Assembly: GCA_012520135.1 (NCBI GenBank)
Contig: JAAYOX010000121.1
Span: 1-7,099, forward strand
DNA: 7,099 bases
DNA from: Clostridia bacterium
GTDB taxonomy: Bacteria > Bacillota > DULZ01
Direction of reading: 5' to 3'
Part shown: piece after piece, positions 1-6,783 of the stretch
How the letters are laid out: every line of letters starts with the position of its first letter
Position numbering within the stretch: position 1 is the stretch's first letter
Translations under genes and position numbers: made by a program
The notes under the pieces: model-generated
Databases searched by the model: none
Seen by the model: the letters and a program-made list of their open reading frames with translations, nothing else
Told to the model about the DNA's origin: nothing

Positions 1-297
1 TGCTTCCGTATAGCCGGCAATCTGGTGATGATGGCCCTCATTAAAACTGGTGGTCAAATCTACATAATGGGTGTGTTCTCCGTTAGGCAGGCCAACGGCC
101 GGGCCTGACAGAGCATCATAGTAATGGAAATGTCCATGATTGTAACTGGTCATGCCGTAAATCCGATGAAAATGGGTGTTACCCCGGAAAATAGGCGGAC
201 CGGATACTCCGGGATGAAGATGGCAATGTCCATCATCACAGGTAGTCAAGCCATTGTGTACATGAACATGCTGTCTTGTTCGATTATTAATATCCAT
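1..297 (-). CDS. ymaF: YmaF-family histidine-rich protein, C-terminus cut by window edge
   Basis: The minus frame is open from an ATG at 297 to the window edge, giving 99 codons without a stop. GGAGG at 304-308 lies 6 nt upstream of the ATG and supports this start. The protein has regularly spaced His pairs and triplets: H10/H12/H14, H24/H26/H28, H42/H44, H54/H56/H58, H75/H77 and H89-H91. Most sit in repeated GHxH or HxH turns next to G-x-T/S, and the segment around residues 64-77 reads SGPAVGLPNGEHTH. This repeated pattern is what I know as the YmaF family of Bacillus and Clostridia, whose function is not established. The His spacing suggests metal binding or a surface/coat role, but that is inference. 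No signal peptide is seen. The gene is transcribed away from the neighbouring molybdoenzyme and shares its intergenic region. The family call is fairly firm. Confidence 0.85.
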   Translation of the reverse strand, partial: MDINNRTRQHVHVHNGLTTCDDGHCHLHPGVSGPPIFRGNTHFHRIYGMTSYNHGHFHYYDALSGPAVGLPNGEHTHYVDLTTSFNEGHHHQIAGYTEA

Positions 298-340
298 AAG
301 CAACCTCCAAACATGCTTTTAATTACTAGTATGCAGTGGC

Positions 341-359
341 ATTGGAAGGTGTTACCAAT
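341..359. repeat. Short inverted repeat ATTGG-N9-CCAAT
   Basis: Perfect 5-bp arms at 341-345 and 355-359 are separated by 9 bp. The half-sites resemble those of the palindrome at 373-384 (CATTGG here, CAATGG there). The site would lie around the transcription start of the ymaF-family gene. Arms this short can occur by chance, so it is listed only because of its position and its similarity to the nearby palindrome. Confidence 0.25.
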
Positions 360-360
360 A

Positions 361-388
361 AACATAATAGAACAATGGCCATTGACAA
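361..388 (-). promoter_or_regulatory. Possible sigma-A-type promoter for the ymaF-family gene
   Basis: On the minus strand, TTGTCA (383-388) is followed after 16 bp by TATGTT (361-366). That is 5/6 and 4/6 against the consensus boxes. It would start transcription near 354 and leave a leader of roughly 55-60 nt before the ATG at 297. It overlaps the plus-strand promoter candidate. Read by eye only. Confidence 0.35.
373..384. promoter_or_regulatory. 12-bp perfect palindrome, candidate operator
   Basis: CAATGGCCATTG is its own reverse complement. It lies inside the spacer of the minus-strand promoter candidate and touches the -35 box of the plus-strand candidate. A dimeric regulator bound here could affect both genes. 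No regulator is recognised, and the site matches no FNR- or Rex-type consensus I know. Confidence 0.35.
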
Positions 389-411
389 TTATTCCGAGAT
401 AGGATCAGAAT
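382..411 (+). promoter_or_regulatory. Possible sigma-A-type promoter for the plus-strand molybdoenzyme
   Basis: A consensus TTGACA at 382-387 is followed after 18 bp by CAGAAT at 406-411 (4/6 to TATAAT). The predicted start near 418 leaves a leader of only about 14 nt, which begins almost at the ribosome binding site (G-run 419-424). The -35 box is good, but the -10 box is weak and the leader is short. Confidence 0.4.
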
Positions 412-431
412 AGGGCATGGGGGGATAAAAC

Positions 432-2501
432 ATGGCTTATCAACAAGATGGATATACAGTAACGAGGCATGTTTGTCCTCGCAATTGCTATGATGCTTGC
501 GGTATGCTGGCTTATACAAAAAACGGGGTACTGCGGAAAGTAGAAGGGGATCCTGCCCACGGCTACACCCGGGGGAAACTATGTGCCAAGGGATACTCTT
601 ATGTCCAGCGAGTGTATCATCCGGAACGGCTCAAATACCCCCTATACCGGTCCACAAGGGGATCCGGCTCCTGGGAGCAGATTTCATGGGAGAAAGCAAT
701 GGAAATAATCGCAGGTAAGATGTTGGAACTGCAGGAGCGATACGGATCCTTATTGCCCGTAGGGTTAAATAAGTATAGTGGTAATTTCGGTGTTTTGCAT
801 AATGCGGTGGAGGGGATGTTTAATAGTATTGGGCCAACTACCCAATCCATTGGTTCTCCTTGTTGGTCAGCAGGTTTGGATGCCCAGTACTATGATTTTG
901 GCGCTTATACTACTTCAGATCCGGAGGAAATGGGAAAGGCTCAGTTGGTGCTGCTGTGGGGAGTTAATCCTGCCTGGACTGCCATACATTCAATGCCCTA
1001 TGTTTATCAAGCAAAGGAGCAAGGAGCCAAGATTATAGTAATCGATCCGGTGTATACTACCACAGCCAAAAAAGCTGATTTATATCTTCAGGTTAATCCC
1101 GGTAGTGATGGGGCATTGGCCCTGGCTCTGGCCAAAATTATTTTGGCTAATAATCAACTAGACCGGGAGTTTATTGAGGAGCATACTTTAGGCTGGCCGG
1201 AATTTTGTGATTATTTATCTTCCCTGGATCTAAAAGAATTAATCTCTTTATGCGGTCAAAAGACAACGGTAGTAGAAGAATTGGCTGAACTTTTGGGAAC
1301 GTCCAAACCCGTTTGGTTCTGGCTTGGCTTTGGTCTACAAAGGCATACTTATGGCGGGCAAAGTATGAGAGCCATCAATGCTTTGGCAGCCATGACAGGT
1401 AATATAGGCTTGCCGGGAGCCGGAGTTCAATATGCCCATCAGGATACCTGGATTTATAGTGGGTCGATCAAAAACTTTCAGTCCAACACCGGCAACCCCG
1501 TACCTAATAGGTATGTTAATATTAATCAATTCGCCGGCGAATTGGCTCAGGTTAATGATCCGCCCCTAATAATGCTCTGGGTCTCCTGCCGCAATTTACT
1601 TTCTCAAGATGCTAATCAGGCTCAATTATTGCAATTATTGTCCAACCTGGAGCTAATCGTAACCGTTGATCAATTTTTTACACCCACAGCCGAGCAATCA
1701 GATTTAGTTCTGCCTACCACCACCCATTTTGAAGAATTAGACGTGGTATCCAGCTACTGGCATCATTGGGTAGGGCTTAATGAACAAGCTATTAAACCCT
1801 ACTATGAAAGCAAAAGTGATTTAGAAATTGCCCAAGTGTTAGCTAAAACCTTGAACAGCCTGGAACCCGGTCTCTCTGCTTTCCCCTGTGAGGCATCGGC
1901 TGAAAGTCTGTTGGATGGGGAGTTTAACCAGGAGCTTTATAACCTGTTAGGCATTACCCATTGGAGGGAACTTGAGAAGGGGCCCAGACGGGCAAATCTA
2001 CCGAAAACTGCCTGGGAAAATAAGGTCTTTAAAACACCTTCGGGTAAGTTCGAATTTTTTTCCCGGCGAGCTCTCCACCGGGGGTTACCGGCGATGGCTG
2101 AATTGAAACCAGGACTAAAGCCAGGTGCTAAATACCCCTATTTGTTTTTAACTCCTCATCCCCAGCACGGGTTAAATTCCCAGTTTAGCAACCTGGAATG
2201 GGCACTGAAGGTCAATCCAGAGCCGGTAGCCTACCTTCATCCGGTTACGGCCAAACAAAAAGGGATTAAACCGGACAGTATGATTAGGGTTTTTAATGAG
2301 AAAGGAGAGCTTACTGTTAAAGCCGTACTGTCGATTGAAGTGCCTCCCAAAGTGGTCCTCTGCTATCAAGGTTGGTTTCCCAATACAGATTTTAATGTGA
2401 ACCGGCTAACCGGTACTACTTTGACGGATATGGGGGAAGTGGCTACAGGAGCCAAAGGAATGGCCTTTTACGATACCTTTGTGGATATTGCCAAAATATA
2501 A
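432..2501 (+). CDS. Molybdopterin oxidoreductase, DMSO reductase superfamily, [4Fe-4S]-binding, no export signal
   Basis: The 689-residue protein resembles the largely uncharacterised MopB_3-like branch of bis-MGD oxidoreductases. The N-terminal [4Fe-4S] site is C15-x3-C19-x3-C23-x27-C51, with the conserved K53 two residues after the last Cys. The central molybdopterin domain (about 66-480) contains LLWGVNPAW, VIDP and QRHTYGGQ. The cofactor-binding C-terminal domain spans about 568-689. C144, in SPCWSAG, sits where the family places its molybdenum ligand; there is no in-frame TGA, so it is not selenocysteine. The ATG at 432 has a G-rich site (419-424) 7 nt upstream, and an in-frame TAA at 426-428 rules out a longer N-terminus. 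A Tat signal is therefore truly absent and a cytoplasmic location is likely. It is a full-length paralogue of the product of 3937-6132 but has no adjacent ferredoxin or anchor gene. Substrate and electron partner are unknown. Confidence 0.92.
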   Translation: MAYQQDGYTVTRHVCPRNCYDACGMLAYTKNGVLRKVEGDPAHGYTRGKLCAKGYSYVQRVYHPERLKYPLYRSTRGSGSWEQISWEKAMEIIAGKMLELQERYGSLLPVGLNKYSGNFGVLHNAVEGMFNSIGPTTQSIGSPCWSAGLDAQYYDFGAYTTSDPEEMGKAQLVLLWGVNPAWTAIHSMPYVYQAKEQGAKIIVIDPVYTTTAKKADLYLQVNPGSDGALALALAKIILANNQLDREFIEEHTLGWPEFCDYLSSLDLKELISLCGQKTTVVEELAELLGTSKPVWFWLGFGLQRHTYGGQSMRAINALAAMTGNIGLPGAGVQYAHQDTWIYSGSIKNFQSNTGNPVPNRYVNINQFAGELAQVNDPPLIMLWVSCRNLLSQDANQAQLLQLLSNLELIVTVDQFFTPTAEQSDLVLPTTTHFEELDVVSSYWHHWVGLNEQAIKPYYESKSDLEIAQVLAKTLNSLEPGLSAFPCEASAESLLDGEFNQELYNLLGITHWRELEKGPRRANLPKTAWENKVFKTPSGKFEFFSRRALHRGLPAMAELKPGLKPGAKYPYLFLTPHPQHGLNSQFSNLEWALKVNPEPVAYLHPVTAKQKGIKPDSMIRVFNEKGELTVKAVLSIEVPPKVVLCYQGWFPNTDFNVNRLTGTTLTDMGEVATGAKGMAFYDTFVDIAKI

Positions 2502-2506
2502 GTTAA

Positions 2507-2527
2507 GGGGCTGCGGTCTGCAGCCCC
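2507..2527. terminator. Probable bidirectional terminator hairpin between convergent genes
   Basis: GGGGCTGC (2507-2514) pairs perfectly with GCAGCCCC (2520-2527) across a 5-nt loop. It starts 5 nt after the plus-strand stop and ends 7 nt before the minus-strand stop. The flanks are only moderately T-rich on either strand (TGGTTATTT on plus; TTAACTTATATTTT on minus, the better of the two). Position and stem strength make a shared terminator the best explanation. Confidence 0.75.
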
Positions 2528-2534
2528 TGGTTAT

Positions 2535-3359
2535 TTAAAGACCTGCCACTTTTAATGCCACCGTAGCACTGTAGAAAAGTTCCCTGCCAAGAACTTCGCC
2601 TATTAGCACCATTAGAAATAGGGCGGCTAAAGTGCTTTGATTTACTTTTGTTTTCTTGAGACTAGCAGCTAATAAGATGCCGGCGGGAAGTAGCCAGTTC
2701 AAAACAGCTCTTGCCCAGAAGGAGGCACTGCCCATTAGATTCAAGGCGGTTTGGTAACTTTCCGGTGTTCCTTTTAGCAACAGGGACAAGTAGAGAATAA
2801 AGCCTATCCCGGAGATGAGAGCGGCTGTCCCGGCCAAAGGCGCCGTATTGAAGGGGAGTTCTTCCTGACGGCTTAAGAAGAGCCCTACATACAGAGGACC
2901 AAGAATAGCCGCCGTCATGATAAAAAAGAAAGTAGGATATAAATTGCCCCATGCCGACCGGGCAGGTAATGTATAAACTAAGGCGGAAGCGATCAAGGCC
3001 AGTAATGCTACCAAGGAAGCCAGGCCTCCCATGGCTTTTCGTCCGTTGGGCTCAGCATCGGATATTTTCATGTAATAAAGGACCAACAAAACTAAAGTTA
3101 TGGAAAATAGAAGTACTTCCCGGCTCAACCAGGAGCTACCCAAATTGGTTATAGCCCGAAAAGCCAGCAAAGGATGCCCTAAGTGGAAGAGAGAGATTAA
3201 TAGCCCGCCACCTAGGATTATAACCAAGGATCCAACCAATGGTTTTACTGCTTGCCCCTTCAAGGGTTTGCCTAATGTTTCTAATAGCCATAGAGTACCG
3301 ACGGCTCCCACTACTAGCTGGGACAATACTGTAAATAGGATTAACGGCCACTCACCCAC
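2535..3359 (-). CDS. dmsC: DmsC-family membrane anchor subunit of a molybdoenzyme complex
   Basis: The 274-residue very hydrophobic protein has about eight membrane segments (near 5-27, 38-58, 80-97, 108-130, 139-163, 172-196, 211-234 and 240-262). This matches E. coli DmsC (about 287 residues) in length and topology. The N-terminal EWPLILFTV, the HLGHP turn and the C-terminal GEVLGRELFY closely match DmsC. H59 and E81 keep the 22-residue spacing of E. coli DmsC H65 and E87, which from memory are implicated in menaquinol binding. The likely role is quinone-linked electron transfer to or from the ferredoxin subunit. The start is GTG, sharing its first G with the TAG stop of the upstream gene. 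AGGAGGG at 3367-3373, inside that gene, lies 7 nt upstream, indicating coupled translation. The symbol marks the family, not proven DMSO reduction. NrfD-type anchors are the alternative, but the motifs favour DmsC. Confidence 0.9.
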   Translation of the reverse strand: MGEWPLILFTVLSQLVVGAVGTLWLLETLGKPLKGQAVKPLVGSLVIILGGGLLISLFHLGHPLLAFRAITNLGSSWLSREVLLFSITLVLLVLYYMKISDAEPNGRKAMGGLASLVALLALIASALVYTLPARSAWGNLYPTFFFIMTAAILGPLYVGLFLSRQEELPFNTAPLAGTAALISGIGFILYLSLLLKGTPESYQTALNLMGSASFWARAVLNWLLPAGILLAASLKKTKVNQSTLAALFLMVLIGEVLGRELFYSATVALKVAGL

Positions 3360-3922
3360 TATACATCCCTCCTAATCTGAACTCCCGGTTTATAGGGAAT
3401 AAAACGCACTGATGGGTTAGTAATGTTGGGATTTGGAAAACCTTCAATTTCTCGTTCTGCCTTAATTTCGTTAAATTCGTTAAAGTTGATTAAGGTGATG
3501 GCATCGGTAATGCAGCCGTCTACGCAAAAAGGATTCAGGCCTTGCTCAATTCGTTCAGCACATAAATTGCATTTTTCTACTTTTTTGGTATTAGAATTGA
3601 ATTGAGGCACTTGATAAGGACAGGCCATGATACACATGCGGCAACCGATACACCGGTTCTTATCGTGAAATACAATCCCGTTTTCCAGCTTAGTGTATGC
3701 CCTTACGGGACAAACTCGCATACATTCCGGTTTTTCGCAATGATTACATGCTAAAGACAGAAAACATCTTTCCGTAGGAACTGAACTGTTGCCCTTCATG
3801 GGATAAACTATGCGCCAGCGTATTTCCGGATCCAGCTGGTTTTGATTTTTACAGGCCATTTCGCAGGAGTGGCAGCCGATGCATTTATCTATATCTACCA
3901 GAAAACCCAATTGTCCTTTCAT
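3359..3922 (-). CDS. dmsB: DmsB-like electron-transfer subunit with four [4Fe-4S] clusters
   Basis: The 187-residue protein carries 16 Cys in four groups: C14/17/20/24, C59/62/67/71, C91/94/97/101 and C118/121/133/137. This is the ligand set expected for four [4Fe-4S] clusters in DmsB/NrfC/PsrB-type subunits. It begins GFLVDIDKCIGCHSC, much like E. coli DmsB, but is shorter (about 205 residues there), mainly in the loop between the first two Cys groups and at the C-terminus. The usual Pro after the last Cys is Ile (C137-I138). It has no signal peptide, so it probably crosses the membrane with the Tat-bearing catalytic subunit. The ATG at 3922 lies 14 nt after that gene; the ribosome binding site AAAGGGGGG (3930-3938) overlaps the upstream stop. 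It should carry electrons between the catalytic subunit and the membrane anchor encoded next. Confidence 0.93.
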   Translation of the reverse strand: MKGQLGFLVDIDKCIGCHSCEMACKNQNQLDPEIRWRIVYPMKGNSSVPTERCFLSLACNHCEKPECMRVCPVRAYTKLENGIVFHDKNRCIGCRMCIMACPYQVPQFNSNTKKVEKCNLCAERIEQGLNPFCVDGCITDAITLINFNEFNEIKAEREIEGFPNPNITNPSVRFIPYKPGVQIRRDV

Positions 3923-3936
3923 TGATAATCCCCCCT

Positions 3937-6132
3937 TTAGACTTTTTCAATGTTGACGAAATTATCGTGGAAAGCGATGCCCGGCATACCGGTAGCTTTA
4001 CTGCCCATGTCAGCAGGCAGAGCCTTGACGGTATAGTTAATATTGAAGTTTTTATCTTTATACCAAGCTTCGTACACTACGACACAATCTTTAGACGTGG
4101 CTGTAGTAATTCTTGCCGGCACAATTACATAACCCAGATCGTTGTAAACCTTTACATTGTCACCTTCATGGATACCGTACTGAGCCGCCACATTTGGATG
4201 GATTTCTACAAAAGGCTTATCGTTAATTTGTTCCATCCAGTCTGTTTGCTGGAACTGGCTGTGAATACCCAACTTCCAATGAGGAGAGATGCAGCGGAAG
4301 GGGTACTTTTCCGGTGCCTTGTATTCCTCCACCCAAACCGGAAGTGGATGGTGACCAAACTTTTCCGCTTCTTCAGACCAGAATTCATATTTCCCGGAAG
4401 GAGTGCGGAACCTGCCGTTTTGCCAGGCGACTTTCAGGCTTTCCGCTTTGACGGGACCTTTACTTTTCAATTCACGCCAGTCATTGATACCAAACAATTG
4501 ATAGATACCGGCGTTAAATTCATTGGCTAACCATTCTTCCATGGTTAAGTCCGTTGGAAAAGAGCAGGAGCCCGGTTCCAATTCATTAAGCTTTTTAGAA
4601 AGTTCCATCGCGATTTCCACGTCATGTTTGGCCTCATACATGGGAGCAATCGCCTGTTCATTTAGATTCATCCAGTGATGCCAGTAGCTGACGTTAATAC
4701 CAGGTGACTCAAATAGGGTAGTACAGGGCAACACGATGTCGGACATTTTAACCGTATCGTTCATGAATTGATCTACCGTAACCACTAAATCCATCGCCTC
4801 AAAAGCTTTTTGCATAACTGATGTTTCCGGATCTTGAGCCATTGGATTACGGCAGGCAATCCATAGCATCTTAATCGGGGGCTCATCGGCGGCCAGCACC
4901 TCAGCGGCAAAGTTATTCATATTAATGAGTCGATCACCGTCTCCAAGGCTCCCGGCAGGGGGACTGTGGACCATAGCATGGTAATTAAATCCCCAAGTCT
5001 CCAAATGGGCGTATCTGGCTCCACCGCCGGGGATGCCTACGTTTCCGGTCATCGCTACCAAAGCATCAATGGCACGAACGTTTTGGCCTCCGTTGGTATG
5101 TCGCTGCATTCCGTAACCAATCCAAATGCCGGCGGGTTTAACGGAAGCAAATTCATGGGCCAGGTTTTCGATGACTTTGGCCGGGATGCCTGTTTTCTCG
5201 GCAGCCCATTCCACAGTGATATTATTTTTCAGGTATCCGAAGAACTCTTCATAACCTTTCGCATTTCGTACCAACCAATCACCGTCGTAAAGTTCATTGT
5301 CCAAAATATAGCGGCACATACCCAGAGCCAGGGCCCCATCGGTACTGGGTTTGATTTGCAGGTAAAGGTCTGCTTTAACTGCCGTTTGTGAGAAAAGGGG
5401 ATCAATAGCTACTATTTTGCAGCCTCTTTTTTTGGCTTCCAGGACTATCTGCATGGAATGGACTGCACACCAGGCGGGGTTAACGCCCCACAAAATTAAA
5501 TATTTGGAATCCACCATTTCCTCGGGATCGTTGTTCCAGATAGTCCCGAAATCAAAAGTCTGAGCATCAATTCCGGCGGGCCAACAGGGGGTACCGGCAG
5601 CCCGGCTGGTATAGCCAATGCTGGACATCATTCCTTCAATGCCGTAATTAAGCAGATTAAAATTGCCGGAGTATTTATTTAGACAGATGGGTAAGGTGCT
5701 GCCGTATTCTTTCTTAATATCCAGGATTTTTTGGGCTATTTCTGTCATCGCCTCATCCCAACTGATCCGCTCCCAATTACCGCTGCCCCGTCCTTTTTGC
5801 CGCATAGGATATTTAATCCGGTCAGGACTATAAACTATCCTGGGATAGCTGTTGCCTTTGACACAGAGACGACCTCGCGTATAAGTGTTTTTTGGGTTGC
5901 CTGTCACACTTTTAATTACACCGTCTTCAACAGTAGTTAAGATGGCACAGGTATCATAACAGTTCCGGGGGCAGGCATTTTGAAAAACCTCGGTAGAAAT
6001 ATCCGTTCTGGCTTGTGCATGCCGGAAGTGAACGGGCTGGAAATCCAACAAACTACCAACTCCGGCCAGGGCGCCGGTGGCCGCTGCGCCTTTGAGAAAA
6101 GTACGTCGGGATACATGTGTTCTTCTGTCCAA
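3937..6132 (-). CDS. Tat-exported molybdopterin oxidoreductase catalytic subunit, DMSO reductase superfamily
   Basis: This 731-residue protein starts with a clear Tat signal: SRRTFLKG at residues 8-15, a hydrophobic Ala/Gly stretch at 16-31 and a plausible AQA cleavage site at 39-41. The [4Fe-4S] site is C54-x3-C58-x3-C62-x27-C90 with K92 following. The molybdopterin domain (about 105-520) includes LILWGVNPAW, AIDP and GYGMQRHTNGGQ; the C-terminal cofactor domain covers about 610-731. C183, in TPCWPAG, is the expected molybdenum ligand, whereas classical DmsA has Ser. The enzyme should act outside the cytoplasmic membrane with the ferredoxin and DmsC-like subunits downstream. The start is TTG at 6132, chosen because AGGAGGG (6140-6146) is 7 nt upstream and the Tat motif follows directly. 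The gap to the chaperone gene is 18 nt. It resembles the protein at 432-2501 along its length. Polysulfide, thiosulfate, arsenic or another oxyanion or organic substrate are all possible. Confidence 0.93.
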   Translation of the reverse strand: MDRRTHVSRRTFLKGAAATGALAGVGSLLDFQPVHFRHAQARTDISTEVFQNACPRNCYDTCAILTTVEDGVIKSVTGNPKNTYTRGRLCVKGNSYPRIVYSPDRIKYPMRQKGRGSGNWERISWDEAMTEIAQKILDIKKEYGSTLPICLNKYSGNFNLLNYGIEGMMSSIGYTSRAAGTPCWPAGIDAQTFDFGTIWNNDPEEMVDSKYLILWGVNPAWCAVHSMQIVLEAKKRGCKIVAIDPLFSQTAVKADLYLQIKPSTDGALALGMCRYILDNELYDGDWLVRNAKGYEEFFGYLKNNITVEWAAEKTGIPAKVIENLAHEFASVKPAGIWIGYGMQRHTNGGQNVRAIDALVAMTGNVGIPGGGARYAHLETWGFNYHAMVHSPPAGSLGDGDRLINMNNFAAEVLAADEPPIKMLWIACRNPMAQDPETSVMQKAFEAMDLVVTVDQFMNDTVKMSDIVLPCTTLFESPGINVSYWHHWMNLNEQAIAPMYEAKHDVEIAMELSKKLNELEPGSCSFPTDLTMEEWLANEFNAGIYQLFGINDWRELKSKGPVKAESLKVAWQNGRFRTPSGKYEFWSEEAEKFGHHPLPVWVEEYKAPEKYPFRCISPHWKLGIHSQFQQTDWMEQINDKPFVEIHPNVAAQYGIHEGDNVKVYNDLGYVIVPARITTATSKDCVVVYEAWYKDKNFNINYTVKALPADMGSKATGMPGIAFHDNFVNIEKV

Positions 6133-6139
6133 AAATTTT

Positions 6140-6146
6140 CCCTCCT
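6140..6146 (-). promoter_or_regulatory. Ribosome binding site fixing the TTG start of the Tat-exported subunit
   Basis: AGGAGGG on the minus strand lies 7 nt before the TTG at 6132. This is the same spacing as for the next two genes of the operon. It decides the non-ATG start, since no ATG lies between it and the Tat motif. Confidence 0.8.
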
Positions 6147-6150
6147 GTCA

Positions 6151-6783
6151 TTAATTGAGTGCCTGTTTTTCCGTTTCCAGAAAACCTTCCAACAATAATC
6201 CCATAGCTTTGCACGCTGAAGTCTGACTGTGGACCTGCACATCTCGGGTATGTTTAGGTACCCAAATCATTAAATGTTCCGCAAAGAATTTCCGGTACAG
6301 TTCCAAGTAATTGATATGGTCATCTTCTACTCCGTTTAAGGCCTGAGCCTCTTGTGACAGTAGATAACAAATAAATTCCAATTGAAAAACGATATGGTCA
6401 TCAGGTTCTCGGCCTAGAGCTGATATTTCTAGCCCGGCAGTTCGATAATACTTGCGGACACTTAATGTTTCCTCCTGCATCACGAGACCGTCTTGATTTA
6501 GGTAGGCACTTTCGTAAGGCGGTGCCAACAGCTTCCCCGGTCCTACAAACAAACGGTTAAAATCATACCGGAAAGCAGTGCTGTCTTCTCCTTGAACTTC
6601 GTGGAGCAAGTCCAACCCTTGTATTATTAAAGGGTGCTCCCCCAAAAAGGAATCCATTTCGTGGTAGAACCAACTTAAAATAGGGGGGTCAGCCTTTCCG
6701 GCATAATATTGGGAAAAGAACAAATAAGTTTGAAATCGTTTTTCCAAATCATCCAATAAGTTAGATTTTTGGTCTAGGGGCAT
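6151..6783 (-). CDS. TorD/DmsD-family molybdoenzyme maturation chaperone
   Basis: The 210-residue protein is probably a cytoplasmic chaperone that binds the Tat signal or apo form of the catalytic subunit until its cofactor is inserted. The family signature is clear: RLFVGPGKLLAPPYESAY (residues 77-94), then a GLEI segment and EPDDHI (126-131) leading into a helix with LEF. Length is typical of the family. I chose the ATG at 6783. The frame stays open to 6879, but those extra 32 residues are basic, unlike the family, and overlap the lipoprotein gene. GGTGAGG (6787-6793) precedes this ATG with only 3 nt spacing, so the exact start is less certain. It overlaps the end of the lipoprotein gene by 23 nt and lies 18 nt before the catalytic gene, its likely client. 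Whether it also serves the signal-less paralogue is unknown. Confidence 0.88.
   Translation of the reverse strand: MPLDQKSNLLDDLEKRFQTYLFFSQYYAGKADPPILSWFYHEMDSFLGEHPLIIQGLDLLHEVQGEDSTAFRYDFNRLFVGPGKLLAPPYESAYLNQDGLVMQEETLSVRKYYRTAGLEISALGREPDDHIVFQLEFICYLLSQEAQALNGVEDDHINYLELYRKFFAEHLMIWVPKHTRDVQVHSQTSACKAMGLLLEGFLETEKQALN

Noticed and set aside
124..402. Open plus-strand frame of 92 codons near the left edge
   Set aside because: It is antisense to the ymaF-family gene; its Met/Ile-rich content is the mirror of that gene's His codons, and it has no ribosome binding site.
861..863. Selenocysteine at the molybdenum position, as in many formate dehydrogenases
   Set aside because: The codon is TGT here, and TGT in the paralogue (5584-5586, minus strand); no in-frame TGA is present in either gene.
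2507..2527. Perfect 8-bp inverted repeat as a mobile-element end or attachment site
   Set aside because: It sits exactly between two convergent stop codons with a short loop, which a terminator explains; no transposase gene or target duplication is seen.
3922..4530. Open plus-strand frame of 202 codons opposite the catalytic gene
   Set aside because: It is a shadow of the well-supported minus-strand molybdoenzyme gene, has no recognisable protein features and lacks a ribosome binding site.
4966..5391. Open plus-strand frame of 141 codons
   Set aside because: It lies wholly antisense within the catalytic subunit gene, with no family resemblance.
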